A stretch of DNA of 64,000 nucleotides from an uncultured Rhodospirillales bacterium. GTDB lineage: Bacteria > Pseudomonadota > Alphaproteobacteria > RF32 > CAG-239. The notes under the pieces were generated by a model, which worked only from the letters and a program-made list of their open reading frames with translations, was not told the DNA's origin and did no database searches. Shown piece after piece: positions 7,764 through 17,030 of this stretch (position 1 is the stretch's first letter; each line of letters begins with the position of its first letter). The position numbers were made by a program, and so were the translations under genes. Location: NCBI GenBank assembly GCA_902761715.1, contig CACWLK010000013.1, positions 1 to 64,000 of the forward strand. The letters are read 5' to 3'.

Positions 7764-8306
7764 TTGAATTGAGGGTGGATGATGAGAACCCTCGAAAAAG
7801 AGGGTTCGACTACAAGCGAAAGGCGGACGGGAGTACGCCGGTCGGCTCTGCCGATGAGCGCAGTTGAATAAGCATTGCGTAGCAATGTCGCGGACAATCC
7901 CTTCATCCGCTCCAATAACAAAAGCCACCTTACGGTGGTTTTTTTGTTACATTTTAACGGGACATTTGGTCGGAAGGGTTTCATGTCATTGTGAGGACAA
8001 AAGCCCGAAGCAATCCAGCTTTTGCGGATAGAATAATGTCGGAATTTGTTTGATTTAAAATGTCCGATTTTGGTAACAAAAATGTCCGCGAAAAGACTTT
8101 TGAAATAATAAATATTCGGCTTAATACCGACAAAACCTAAATAACACAAAAGGACAAAAATGGGTTATTTGAAAAATTCGTTCATTTTAATGCTCGCTTG
8201 CAAACTGCCCAATGACAAATATTGCAATTATTGTATAAATTTGCTAATATACTTTTGTTGCATGGTTCTATAAACTTCATCGGTGTTATAAGGGAGGTAC
8301 TGTCTT
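7728..8306. other. 579-bp gene-free stretch with tRNA-derived and palindromic repeats
   Basis: No convincing coding gene is seen. After the tRNA-Gly terminator comes gaattgag, then a hairpin of gaaccctc/gagggttc, a TpsiC-like palindrome. Then come short GC-rich hairpins (ggtcggc/gccgat, gcattgc/gcaatg) and the second tRNA 3' copy. Around 7983-8023 lies a tcattgtgaggac...gcccgaagcaatcc segment, which looks like a degenerate REP-type palindromic element. The last 200 bp are AT-rich and hold the ribosome-binding site of the next gene. Confidence 0.6.
7896..7949 (+). repeat. tRNA-Gly 3' end plus terminator, copy B
   Basis: Truncated duplicate of 7709-7763: aatcccttca, ccgctccaataac and a second complete hairpin terminator (7920-7947). 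The anticodon and D arms are absent, so it is not a functional tRNA. It looks like a second attachment-site core or a duplication scar. Confidence 0.8.
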
Positions 8307-8750
8307 TTGTCTAGTATCGGCTGGTCTTTCAGAACACAAGTTTTAAGGTTTTGTTCTAAACCATATATATGTATAGCAGTTTCAATAGTTATTTCAGCTA
8401 TATTAACTTTATATTACTATTGTGCATATCAATTTCCATATGACAAAACGAACAATATTAAATTTATGCCTATTATGTTTGGAGGACAGTTGTTCTTAGC
8501 ATATATTTTATTGATGATACCTCGTTTTCTACTTGACTTCATCAAAGCTTTCTACACTGGTAGAATCAACGTCAGCAAACTAAAAGAGAATCCATTACTA
8601 CGATTTATTTGTTCAGATAATTTCTTTTTAGATTTATCTAAAAATTCAAAATTAAGTTTAGAGGATAGAATTATTGACATACTTACAATACTATTATGGT
8701 TTATAGTGCTTATCCTTATATTTGTTTATTATCCTATGTCTGTCAGATAG
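8307..8750 (+). CDS. Hypothetical small membrane protein, AT-rich orphan
   Basis: Not recognised. The 147-residue product has hydrophobic segments at about residues 22-40, 53-72 and 125-143, so three membrane helices are likely, with a charged cytosolic or periplasmic stretch (residues 73-120) between the last two. The start is TTG at 8307, preceded by GGGAGGT at a good distance. Base composition is visibly AT-richer than its neighbours, with many ATA and TTA codons. It sits alone beside the duplicated tRNA-Gly 3' end. Together these features suggest acquired DNA (inference). No catalytic motif is visible. Confidence 0.5.
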   Translation: MSSIGWSFRTQVLRFCSKPYICIAVSIVISAILTLYYYCAYQFPYDKTNNIKFMPIMFGGQLFLAYILLMIPRFLLDFIKAFYTGRINVSKLKENPLLRFICSDNFFLDLSKNSKLSLEDRIIDILTILLWFIVLILIFVYYPMSVR

Positions 8751-8830
8751 GGTTTGAATTTTTTGCACCAAAATAATTCTCAATCTCACTGTTCTTTCTT
8801 CTCAAACCGAATGTATTTTTTCATTTGTTT

Positions 8831-9532
8831 TTACTTTTCAATTTTTTTGTAGAATTTCTTTCGTTCTTTGCGTTCCATTGACCACAGATTGCCCCAACCA
8901 TTAATCGGCTGGACATCATGTTTTGACTTAAAATCAAAATTCCTGCTTAAAAATAACGATGTTGCTTTAGTATAACAATTCATCGGGCAAAACCCGTAAA
9001 AATCAATCTGCAACAATCCTGCTTGCTTGAGTTCGCTAACAGCCTTTCGATACTCTTCGCTAGTATTAATGCGATCGCTATCGTCCAAAATAATCATTCC
9101 GCCATCAGCCAATGCTTTCACTGCTACAGCTGCGCATTTTTCACGCCTTTTACCATCAACGACAATCACATCATATTTATCGCCGTCTTCAAAAATAGCG
9201 TTTTCGTACCCCTCGCCTTCATCACGCCAACGAATATCGAGGTTCGCATACTCAAACTCTTTTTTCCACTTTTCAAACCACTCGGTTTTATCTTCAATGC
9301 TGGTTACACTTTTTGCTCTCTCTGCCCAAAAAGCCGAGGAGTATCCACAACCAAACTCAAAAATCTTTTTATCTGTATAGTCAAACTGCAACAAATATTC
9401 TATTGCCGGATATGTGTACCACGGAATAGGATTACCGTCTTTATCTTGGCATATTTTTTCATCAAGACTGCGTTCAAAGGCAAAATCTTTTTGCCACATT
9501 TCAATAAATTTTTGAAACTTTTCGCTATACAT
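8831..9532 (-). CDS. Class I SAM-dependent methyltransferase-like protein
   Basis: The 233-residue protein has a Rossmann-type methyltransferase core. Motif I is KIFEFGCGYSSAFWA (about residue 55), an acidic residue ends strand 2 (VTSIEDKTEW), and the strand-4 motif is YDVIVVDGKRREK, followed by GGMIILDDSDR. This resembles the Methyltransf_24/FkbM-like group, whose substrates vary (glycans, small molecules). The C-terminal part (FYGFCPMNCYTKATSLFLSR) is typical of small class I enzymes of unknown substrate. It starts one base before the holA stop region and is the last gene of the leuS-lptE-holA run, so it is probably co-transcribed. Confidence 0.7.
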   Translation of the reverse strand: MYSEKFQKFIEMWQKDFAFERSLDEKICQDKDGNPIPWYTYPAIEYLLQFDYTDKKIFEFGCGYSSAFWAERAKSVTSIEDKTEWFEKWKKEFEYANLDIRWRDEGEGYENAIFEDGDKYDVIVVDGKRREKCAAVAVKALADGGMIILDDSDRINTSEEYRKAVSELKQAGLLQIDFYGFCPMNCYTKATSLFLSRNFDFKSKHDVQPINGWGNLWSMERKERKKFYKKIEK

Positions 9533-10540
9533 CTATCGCCTTGCCGCTCCTGACACCTTCAACAGCGTCATACTTACTATCTCCTCTGTCGGCATTCCCG
9601 TAGACTTACAATCTTTTTCGGCTTCATACAACAAATTAAGTACACGCAACAACTTGTCTCTGTTCCATAATCTCAACTGTTCCTTAAAAGCATCTACTCG
9701 ATAAAAAATGATTGGCGGCACCAATTTCTTAACTGCTGCATCGATTCCCGCCTTTTGCTCCATACTTGCATGGCAGTTCAACAGCTTTAACACATGATAA
9801 GTCAAAGTTCTGATTACCGAAACAGCCTCGTTTCCCTCATTTACATATTTTTGATATAAATTCTCTGCCTTGGCTCTGTCGCCCCCCATCGCCGCATAAC
9901 AAATATCATCAGCGCTTGAATCTGATTGGTCGCTGATTACCTTATCTACAATATCAGCGGTAACAGTCTTGGCATCCCCCATATATGTTTTTAACTTATC
10001 CAGTTCTGCCAAATTTATCATTCGGTCGCCGGACAACCTTGCATAGAGCATCCGCAGTGCTGTTGGGTCAAAAGTCAGTCCCATAGTTTTAAGAGTGTTA
10101 TAGATGTCTTCATCCTTGTCTTCATAACATCCGACACAAGCAATATCCTCACTGCTTTCTGCCAACTTTACTAACGATGATTTTTTGTTCAAATCATTAG
10201 AGTACAAAATCAGCAGATTTTCGGAGTTGCTGTCATCAAGCATTTTACGCAAATCTTTTGTCATCTGATTGCCGGCATCACGCACCATAATCACACGACG
10301 ACCGCCCATTAACGATTGTCCGTTATATTCACCATATAATTTACCAAAATCGGCGACCACATCTTCACCGGACAATTCCGCAACCTGAAAAGCATCGTCC
10401 AAATCAGGACATACCGAACGTGCGATTCTCTTAGCTGTATCCAAAACCAAACCGTCATTATTACCAAAAACCAAAAAAGCTTTTATTTTGCTATCCGGTT
10501 TTTTGATATAACTCTCGACTTGACCTGACTTAAAAATCAT
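9533..10540 (-). CDS. holA: DNA polymerase III delta subunit
   Basis: Clamp-loader subunit that opens the beta clamp. The 335-residue protein has the N-terminal delta domain (KAFLVFGNNDGLVLDTAKRIA, about residues 20-40), the segment GGRRVIMVRDAG, the middle domain with LYARLSGDRMINLAELDKL (about 165) and the helical collar (EAVSVIRTLTYHVLKLL and later). Length is normal for HolA. It overlaps the end of lptE by 11 bp, the same lptE-holA coupling seen in many proteobacteria. Confidence comes from both sequence and context. Confidence 0.9.
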   Translation of the reverse strand: MIFKSGQVESYIKKPDSKIKAFLVFGNNDGLVLDTAKRIARSVCPDLDDAFQVAELSGEDVVADFGKLYGEYNGQSLMGGRRVIMVRDAGNQMTKDLRKMLDDSNSENLLILYSNDLNKKSSLVKLAESSEDIACVGCYEDKDEDIYNTLKTMGLTFDPTALRMLYARLSGDRMINLAELDKLKTYMGDAKTVTADIVDKVISDQSDSSADDICYAAMGGDRAKAENLYQKYVNEGNEAVSVIRTLTYHVLKLLNCHASMEQKAGIDAAVKKLVPPIIFYRVDAFKEQLRLWNRDKLLRVLNLLYEAEKDCKSTGMPTEEIVSMTLLKVSGAARR

Positions 10541-11081
10541 TCATTTCTTCCCGATTTGTCGCTACACTGTGAAAATATGCACCCAATCGCAACGATATAT
10601 CGTTGGCAATTGTTGTAACCGCATCTTGGTCGCCTTTTTTCTTAGCCATTGTTGTTGAATACGGATTCGCTAAAATATCATAACTTGAATATGCCACACT
10701 GTCGCCGCTCAACAATTTTTCTGTTCCTGACATCATATAATAAGTAACATGATATTTGACCATTTTACGAGTTGCCGTAATATCCGAACGCAAAGCCTGA
10801 TTGGTTTCAGTCTTGCTTGCCAACTTCACAAACAGACGATACTTCGGTTTTTGCGGTTGTCCTTTCGGTGACAGCAAATCGATAAGGTTATTGCGCAAAA
10901 GCTGACCGAACCGATCACTTATCGGTTCTACTTTAACCTTTGCCATTTCTTGCGAAATAGACGTATCAAACTCCCCGTCAAAATACCACAAATTATCATG
11001 TTTTTTTTCAACATAGAGAGGTTCAAAACCGCACGCTGCGATTAGCAACAAAAGCAGTAATATATATTTCTTATGCAACAA
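10530..11081 (-). CDS. lptE: LPS assembly lipoprotein LptE
   Basis: Outer-membrane lipoprotein that plugs LptD during LPS insertion. The 183-residue protein starts with a lipoprotein signal (LLLLLIAAC, lipobox cysteine at about residue 17), then CGFEPLY, typical of alphaproteobacterial LptE. It continues with conserved RNNLIDLLSP and alternating strands (YRLFVKLASKTETNQALRSD). It sits between leuS and holA, the conserved position for lptE, and overlaps both. Its presence indicates a diderm cell with LPS. Confidence 0.88.
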   Translation of the reverse strand: MLHKKYILLLLLLIAACGFEPLYVEKKHDNLWYFDGEFDTSISQEMAKVKVEPISDRFGQLLRNNLIDLLSPKGQPQKPKYRLFVKLASKTETNQALRSDITATRKMVKYHVTYYMMSGTEKLLSGDSVAYSSYDILANPYSTTMAKKKGDQDAVTTIANDISLRLGAYFHSVATNREEMNDF

Positions 11082-13569
11082 TGTTCACAATCCTGTTTGG
11101 TACCACAATTATCTTTTTGACCTGACGGCCCTCCAACTGACGAGCCACATTCTCTAAAGCTAATGCTTTTTGTTCTACATCTGCCTGCGGAGCATCTTTC
11201 GGCATTTCAATAGTTCCGCGCATTTTTCCGCAAATTTGAACCGCCAGAGTAACCACGTTATCTTCTGCCATCTTGGCATCTCCTTGCGGCCATGGTTCAT
11301 TCAATACCAATGTATCTTTACCCATGCGTGCCCACATTTCTTCACTCAAATGCGGCGCAAACGGAGAAAGCAACTTCATCAAAGTTTCATACATTACCTG
11401 CGGAATAGTATCCATTCCAGCCAAATAGTTTACATAGGTCATCAAAGATGAAACTGCGGTATTAAATCTCATTCCGTCGATTCTCTCGGTAACTTCAAGT
11501 ATGCACTTATGCATAGCCCGCAAATCAGCTTCTTTAGGTTCAATTTTGCCTACTTTTTTGAACAGACCGTAAATTTTTCCGACAAAACGATAAACTCCCA
11601 TCAGGCTTTCTTCTGACCACATTGCCACCTGATCAAACGGTCCGATAAACATTTCATACAGACGGAAAGTATCAGCACCGTAATTATTTACAATATCATC
11701 GGGGTTAACCACATTGCCGCGCGACTTAGACATTTTTTCGCCATCTGACGCCAAAATCATACCGTGCGATGTGCGGCGATTATATGGCTCTTTCGTCGGA
11801 ACATATCCGCAGTCGTACAAAAACTTGTGCCAAAAACGAGAATACAACAAGTGCAATGTTGTATGCTCCATACCACCATTATACCAGTCAACATTCATCC
11901 AATATTCGAGCGCTTCTTTTGATGCAAATTCTTTTGAATTGTGAGGATCACAATAACGCAAGAAATACCATGACGAACCTGCCCAGTTCGGCATAACATC
12001 GGTTTCACGCTTTGCATGACCACCACACTTCGGACAGGTTGTATTAACCCATTCGGTCGCATTTGCCAAAGGAGAATCTCCGTTATCGTTCGGGCGATAA
12101 TCCGGAACATCGGGCAAAGTCAACGGCAACTGATCTTCCGGAATAGGCTGCCAACCGCAATGTTCACAATAAACCATCGGTATCGGCTCACCCCAGTAAC
12201 GTTGACGCGAGAACACCCAATCACGCAACTTGAAATTTACTTTTGCATGACCAAAGCCGTTTTTAACCGCATAATCAATGGCCGCACGCATTCCGTCTTC
12301 TTTGTTCATTCCGTTCAAAAATTCCGAATTAATATGTGAGCCGTCTTCTTCCCAAGCTTTTTCGCTTATATCTCCACCTTCCAAAACCTGAATAATCGGC
12401 AGGTTAAATACTTTAGCAAAATCATAATCTCGCTGGTCATGTGCCGGAACAGCCATAATTGCTCCGGTTCCGTATCCGGTCAAAACATAGTCGGAAATAA
12501 ACACCGGAATTAGTTTTCCGTTATACGGGTTGCGAGCCTTAATTCCCTTAAGTTCTACACCGGTTTTGGTAGTGTCCGCCGTACGCTGAAGTTCAGACTT
12601 TTTAGCTGTTGCCTCAACATAACCTTGAACTTCGCTCGCATTTTCAAACTTATTCATCAACTCTTGTACAAATTGATGTTCCGGCGCCATAACACAATAA
12701 GTAACACCGAAAGTCGTATCCGGACGAGTGGTATAAACCACCATTGTTTTGCCCAAATTGTTGCCGTTATTATCGGTCAATTCAAACTCTAACTCTGCAC
12801 CTTCCGAGCGCCCGATCCAATTGACTTGGGTTGACTTAACGCGGTCAATAAAATCTACTGTTTCAATATCGTCAATCAATCGATCGGCATATTTGGTAAT
12901 TGCCAACATCCATTGTTCTTTGTCGCGACGCACCACCTCGGCACCGCAACGCTCACAATGTCCGTTAACAACTTCCTCATTTGCCAAACCCACTTTACAG
13001 GACGGACACCAGTTAATTGCCATCTTATCTTTGTATGCCAAACCATGTTTCCAAAATTGAATAAACATCCACTGTGTCCACTTATAATAATCCGGATCAC
13101 AGGTTGTTACACATCTGTCCCAATCAAAGCTGAAACCCAACGATTTAAGCTGTCTGGTAAAATTGGCAATATTGGCTTTTGTTGATACCGCCGGATGTAC
13201 ACCGGTTTTAATGGCATAGTTTTCGGCCGGCAACCCGAACGCATCAAACCCCATCGGGTACAAAACATTATAGCCCTGCATTCTTTTTTTACGTGCGACC
13301 ACATCAAGAGCCGTATAAGAGCGTGGATGTCCAACGTGCAAACCTGCACCTGACGGATAAGGAAATTCTACCAGTACATAAAATTTTTCCTTATTCTTAT
13401 CAATATCTACATGGTAAACTTTTTCGTCTTCCCAAATTTTTTGCCACTTTCCTTCAATTGTGCGGAAGTTATATCTGTCTTCCACTGTCCATTCTTTTTG
13501 CCACTCTTCAAAACTCTTGCCGTTGTGGCGAGCATTAGCATCACACATAAAAAAGCCTTTCTTACTCAT
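11071..13569 (-). CDS. leuS: Leucyl-tRNA synthetase
   Basis: Charges tRNA-Leu. The 832-residue protein has the class I signatures: PYPSGAGLHVGHPRSY (HIGH variant HVGH, about residue 75) and DGEKMSKSRGN (about residue 625). The CP1 editing domain contains TTRPDTTFGVTY, and the tRNA-binding C-terminus begins near residue 700. Zinc-ligand-like cysteines appear in CPSCKVGLANEEV. The start is given as the first ATG (13569); an in-frame ATG at 13548, preceded by AAAGG, is an alternative. First gene of leuS-lptE-holA. Confidence 0.96.
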   Translation of the reverse strand: MSKKGFFMCDANARHNGKSFEEWQKEWTVEDRYNFRTIEGKWQKIWEDEKVYHVDIDKNKEKFYVLVEFPYPSGAGLHVGHPRSYTALDVVARKKRMQGYNVLYPMGFDAFGLPAENYAIKTGVHPAVSTKANIANFTRQLKSLGFSFDWDRCVTTCDPDYYKWTQWMFIQFWKHGLAYKDKMAINWCPSCKVGLANEEVVNGHCERCGAEVVRRDKEQWMLAITKYADRLIDDIETVDFIDRVKSTQVNWIGRSEGAELEFELTDNNGNNLGKTMVVYTTRPDTTFGVTYCVMAPEHQFVQELMNKFENASEVQGYVEATAKKSELQRTADTTKTGVELKGIKARNPYNGKLIPVFISDYVLTGYGTGAIMAVPAHDQRDYDFAKVFNLPIIQVLEGGDISEKAWEEDGSHINSEFLNGMNKEDGMRAAIDYAVKNGFGHAKVNFKLRDWVFSRQRYWGEPIPMVYCEHCGWQPIPEDQLPLTLPDVPDYRPNDNGDSPLANATEWVNTTCPKCGGHAKRETDVMPNWAGSSWYFLRYCDPHNSKEFASKEALEYWMNVDWYNGGMEHTTLHLLYSRFWHKFLYDCGYVPTKEPYNRRTSHGMILASDGEKMSKSRGNVVNPDDIVNNYGADTFRLYEMFIGPFDQVAMWSEESLMGVYRFVGKIYGLFKKVGKIEPKEADLRAMHKCILEVTERIDGMRFNTAVSSLMTYVNYLAGMDTIPQVMYETLMKLLSPFAPHLSEEMWARMGKDTLVLNEPWPQGDAKMAEDNVVTLAVQICGKMRGTIEMPKDAPQADVEQKALALENVARQLEGRQVKKIIVVPNRIVNIVA

Positions 13570-13717
13570 ATTTTCTTAAGTTTACAAACATCTGCGGGTC
13601 AGAGTATATTATTTTCAATAAAAATACAATAGTGTTAAATTATTTTCTCACTTGTCATTCGCTTAATATTTTCATAAACTGGGCATCGATAAACGTTTTT
13701 GGCAAGAGGTTGCAAAA

Positions 13718-14986
13718 TTGAATATCCGAACATTATCCACACAAATCTACCAGACAATTTTATCCGGAAAACTTGATTCTCGATTCGATACAATTTCCGA
13801 CCCACAGGAACGTGCTTTTGCTAAAAAGCTGATTTTTACCGCTCTTCGCAAACAAACTTTTATCAAAAAAGTTATCGGACGATATTCTTCAAAACAATTG
13901 CCGCAAAAACTTACCATTGAGCAAATTGCTCTCATTTTGGGGGCAACCGAAATTCTTTATCTCAACACTCCTGAATACGCCGTTGTCAGCACTTATGTTG
14001 ACATTGCCAAACAGCTCGGCAACAAATATGCCGGCGGTTTTGTAAACGCCGTTTTGCGCAAAATATGCCAAGACAAAGATTCGATTCGCCAAGCTTCTAA
14101 TGTACCGTTTTTCAGCAAAAACTTTCGTCGCCTTTTGCAAAATGACTACACAACCAAACAAATTGCCGCCATTGAAAAATATGCGGCCCTTGAACCACCG
14201 CTTGATATAACCGTAAAATCAAACCCCGAGCAATGGGCTCAAACCTTAGACGCAAAACTTCTGCCCAACAATTCTGTCCGACTTTATTCTGCGGGTGCAG
14301 TTTACACACTTGAAGGATATACAGACGGTGCTTGGTGGGTACAAGATTTTGCTTCATCACTTGCCGTAAAGGCACTTGGCAATATTCAAGAAAAAAACGT
14401 TCTTGATCTCTGCGCCGCTCCCGGTGGCAAAACCGCACAACTCATTAACGCCGGAGCGCATGTAACTGCTGTTGACATCTCCGAAAATCGATTGCAAAAG
14501 TTACGAGAAAATCTCAATCGTCTTAATTTTAAAGCTGAAAACATAATCTGTTCTGACGCTGTAACCTACCTGCAAAATTCTAATCAGACATTTGATGTTA
14601 TCATGCTCGATGCTCCATGCTCTGCAACCGGAACATTACGCCGACACCCCGAAATTGTACACACTAAAACCATTGATGACGTTACCCAAAGCGTTATCGT
14701 TCAAAAACAAATTCTTGATGTTGCCGCCTCTCACATAAAAAAAGGCGGAACACTGCTTTATTCCGTGTGCTCTTTAGCCAAAGCCGAAGGCGAAAAACAA
14801 ATTGCAGATTTCATTTCTGCACACAACGACTTCAAAATTGTACCGATAACATTATCATCTTTATTCGGCAACTACACCGTGCCGGAGATTATAACGCCTG
14901 AAGGCTTTGTTCGTTGTCTGCCGTCAATCCTCGGTTCTGAGGGAGGTATGGACGGTTTTTTCATTGCAAAACTGCAAAAGGAGTAA
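13718..14986 (+). CDS. rsmB: 16S rRNA (cytosine-967-C5)-methyltransferase
   Basis: Methylates C967 of 16S rRNA. The 422-residue protein has an N-terminal NusB-like RNA-binding domain (residues 1-140, with ERAFAKKLIFTALR and ALILGATEILYLN). The SAM-binding catalytic domain follows: LDLCAAPGGKTAQL (motif I), DAPCSATGTLRRHPEI (motif IV, catalytic Cys pair partner) and YSVCSLAKAEGE (motif VI). The start is TTG at 13718 with AAGAGGT seven bases upstream; no ATG gives the full NusB domain. The next gene follows after 3 bp. Confidence 0.93.
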   Translation: MNIRTLSTQIYQTILSGKLDSRFDTISDPQERAFAKKLIFTALRKQTFIKKVIGRYSSKQLPQKLTIEQIALILGATEILYLNTPEYAVVSTYVDIAKQLGNKYAGGFVNAVLRKICQDKDSIRQASNVPFFSKNFRRLLQNDYTTKQIAAIEKYAALEPPLDITVKSNPEQWAQTLDAKLLPNNSVRLYSAGAVYTLEGYTDGAWWVQDFASSLAVKALGNIQEKNVLDLCAAPGGKTAQLINAGAHVTAVDISENRLQKLRENLNRLNFKAENIICSDAVTYLQNSNQTFDVIMLDAPCSATGTLRRHPEIVHTKTIDDVTQSVIVQKQILDVAASHIKKGGTLLYSVCSLAKAEGEKQIADFISAHNDFKIVPITLSSLFGNYTVPEIITPEGFVRCLPSILGSEGGMDGFFIAKLQKE

Positions 14987-14989
14987 AAC

Positions 14990-15886
14990 ATGGCTGATCC
15001 AATTTATATTGTCGGCAACAATCCACTGGCACATTATCTCGGTTATCAACTTCAGTCCGCCGGTCATGAAGTAATCATTTTGCTTGATCGAACTTTGACC
15101 TCGACACCGCCGAATGCAATTGAATTCTCAATAAAAGATGACCGCAAACTATCAAACCGCCATTGTCATCTGAATGCTGAATTGTCCATGCAAAAAAACG
15201 CCGGAATGGTCATCATAACCTCTTTTCCCAACCGGTTTAACACCGCAATTGCCACACTTTCACCACTCAAAATAAAAAACGCTCCCATAATTTGCTTTAC
15301 CCCGTTTAAGGATATGTCATATTTATTGCCGATTATTTCCGATAACTTATATTCAGCTTTTTTTGACGGCTATATCATTTCTCGCAAAAACAGCATATCT
15401 CTCGAGGGAAGAACTCCGGAAATCAGCATTTATTCACACGGGCAAACCGAAATATCTCCTGAAATACTTGAAACTTTCGGTTCCTCCGCAATACGTATTA
15501 CACCATCCGAAAACCGGCTGTACGACTTTTGGAACTATATAATTCCTTACACAATTTGCTCAATTTGGAGCGCTGCCGAAAACAACAAAATCTCGGTTTT
15601 GCTCAAAGATAAAAACAACACTCAATTTTTACATTCCTTGGTTGACGAATTTTGTTCAATGGCGGCTTCCGACGGCATAAAACCGGACAAATCAGCCATC
15701 ATGAAAAAAATTTACGGCACCCCTGCCAACTACACCTATCCGTTACACAGATCAATTCTCAATGGTGGCAAAGATGATTTTGATTTTCTTACATCTGTAA
15801 TCACTCAAACGGCAATTTCTCAAGAAATCAACATCCCGCAAACCTACAAATTACTGAAAAAACTCTACAACTCTGCATTGTCATAA
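14990..15886 (+). CDS. Divergent ketopantoate reductase-like (ApbA/PanE fold) protein
   Basis: The 298-residue protein begins with a Rossmann-like segment, IYIVGNNPLAHYLGYQLQSAGHEV, equivalent to the GxGxxG dinucleotide site of PanE but with the glycines degraded (GNNPLAH). The C-terminal half is helical and aligns in style with the ApbA_C domain. The catalytic Lys/Asn block usual at the start of that domain (NKL..N) is replaced by FWNYIIPYTICSIW. It may have lost reductase activity or use another substrate. It is translated right after rsmB (ribosome-binding site AAAGGAG, 3-bp gap). Confidence 0.5.
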   Translation: MADPIYIVGNNPLAHYLGYQLQSAGHEVIILLDRTLTSTPPNAIEFSIKDDRKLSNRHCHLNAELSMQKNAGMVIITSFPNRFNTAIATLSPLKIKNAPIICFTPFKDMSYLLPIISDNLYSAFFDGYIISRKNSISLEGRTPEISIYSHGQTEISPEILETFGSSAIRITPSENRLYDFWNYIIPYTICSIWSAAENNKISVLLKDKNNTQFLHSLVDEFCSMAASDGIKPDKSAIMKKIYGTPANYTYPLHRSILNGGKDDFDFLTSVITQTAISQEINIPQTYKLLKKLYNSALS

Positions 15887-15956
15887 ACATTGTGGTTGAA
15901 GAAAGGTTAGTTTAATATTATAAAAGATATAAGCTTAAGAGTAAGAGAGAAAATTG

Positions 15957-17030
15957 ATGATAAACGGTACTTTTTTAATAAATCTATTTATCACTTTTAT
16001 ATGTTTTATAGTTCCGGCTGTTATCTATAACTTCGCCGCCGAGCGGAACAACTTTTTATTCAAACAAACTCCGTTTATGCCCATCTGCTTAACCGTCGCT
16101 ACAGCTTCTTTGCTGTCTTATTTTTTCCTCTACGACGAACGTCAGTTTTTAACTTTAATGAGTGCTGTTGAATTGGTAGCACCTTTTATTGTTGCCATGT
16201 TAATTTATTTCATTATTCAAAACGAAAAATTTCATAAACTTACCTATTTGATCGTAGCAGGTGGCGCTTTAGTCTGTGCCTTTGCTGTTCCGCAGGAAAT
16301 TACCGTTGCAATATCCCCCTTGCCCCCAATTTGCAACCAACTGCTGATTGCCGCTACATGGACTGCTTTTTGCTGGCTTTTTACTTACTCAAACACCTGC
16401 GAAGCCATGTCTGCCTTGCAAGCATTCACTATCTGCATCGGTGTTGCCGTGCTTGGTTTTATTAATGCTATTCCTCAATTTTTAGGGATACTTTCTGCCT
16501 ATTTTGCCGCTGCTTATTTTGCGCTACTAATTTTCAACTGGTATCCGGCACGCATACAATTAAGCAAAAACGATATAATTTGTCTCGGCTTTTTGCTTTT
16601 TGCTCCAATCTCATGGACAATTTATGAAAACGCCGCAAGCTGTGTCATCATTTTTTCAATGTATTTGTTGGCCGATTTTGCATATGCCGTAATGCTGTTG
16701 CTCACTTTTGCTCCCCAATACCGAAATTTGCTTAACAACACTTCTTGCCGGCAAGCGTTGCAAAAAGGTCTCTCCCCTTCAATGGCAGCATCATTTTCGT
16801 GTCGAATTCAGTTGCTCCTGATCTTTTTTGGAGTCTTCCAGACTTTGTCGGTTCATCAATACTCTTTACTCACCGTATCAACAATTATAACCGTTTGGTT
16901 TTTGTACCGTTTCCACAACCTTGACCAACAGCAACAAAGCATCGCTGAAATCAACCGCAAAGTTTTGGAAGACCTTCAAGATCGTGTCAACGATATAAAA
17001 CAATACATTCACGGAGATGATGAGCAATAA
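15957..17030 (+). CDS. Hypothetical polytopic membrane protein
   Basis: Not recognised. The 357-residue product is hydrophobic from residue 5 to about 310, with roughly ten predicted membrane helices. It ends in a charged, Gln-rich coiled-coil-like tail (HNLDQQQQSIAEINRKVLEDL and following) likely facing the cytosol. ATG at 15957 is chosen over TTG at 15954, because the purine-rich AGAGAG is better spaced to it. The stop overlaps the ATG of the following repeat protein by one base, so the two are translationally coupled and probably act together. No transporter signature was found by eye. Confidence 0.6.
   Translation: MINGTFLINLFITFICFIVPAVIYNFAAERNNFLFKQTPFMPICLTVATASLLSYFFLYDERQFLTLMSAVELVAPFIVAMLIYFIIQNEKFHKLTYLIVAGGALVCAFAVPQEITVAISPLPPICNQLLIAATWTAFCWLFTYSNTCEAMSALQAFTICIGVAVLGFINAIPQFLGILSAYFAAAYFALLIFNWYPARIQLSKNDIICLGFLLFAPISWTIYENAASCVIIFSMYLLADFAYAVMLLLTFAPQYRNLLNNTSCRQALQKGLSPSMAASFSCRIQLLLIFFGVFQTLSVHQYSLLTVSTIITVWFLYRFHNLDQQQQSIAEINRKVLEDLQDRVNDIKQYIHGDDEQ

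Noticed and set aside
7896-7919. Second tRNA gene downstream of tRNA-Gly
   Set aside because: Only the 3' end is present; there is no anticodon or D arm.
11714-13349. Several plus-strand frames opposite leuS
   Set aside because: Shadows of the strongly supported leuS gene, without ribosome-binding sites or domain patterns.
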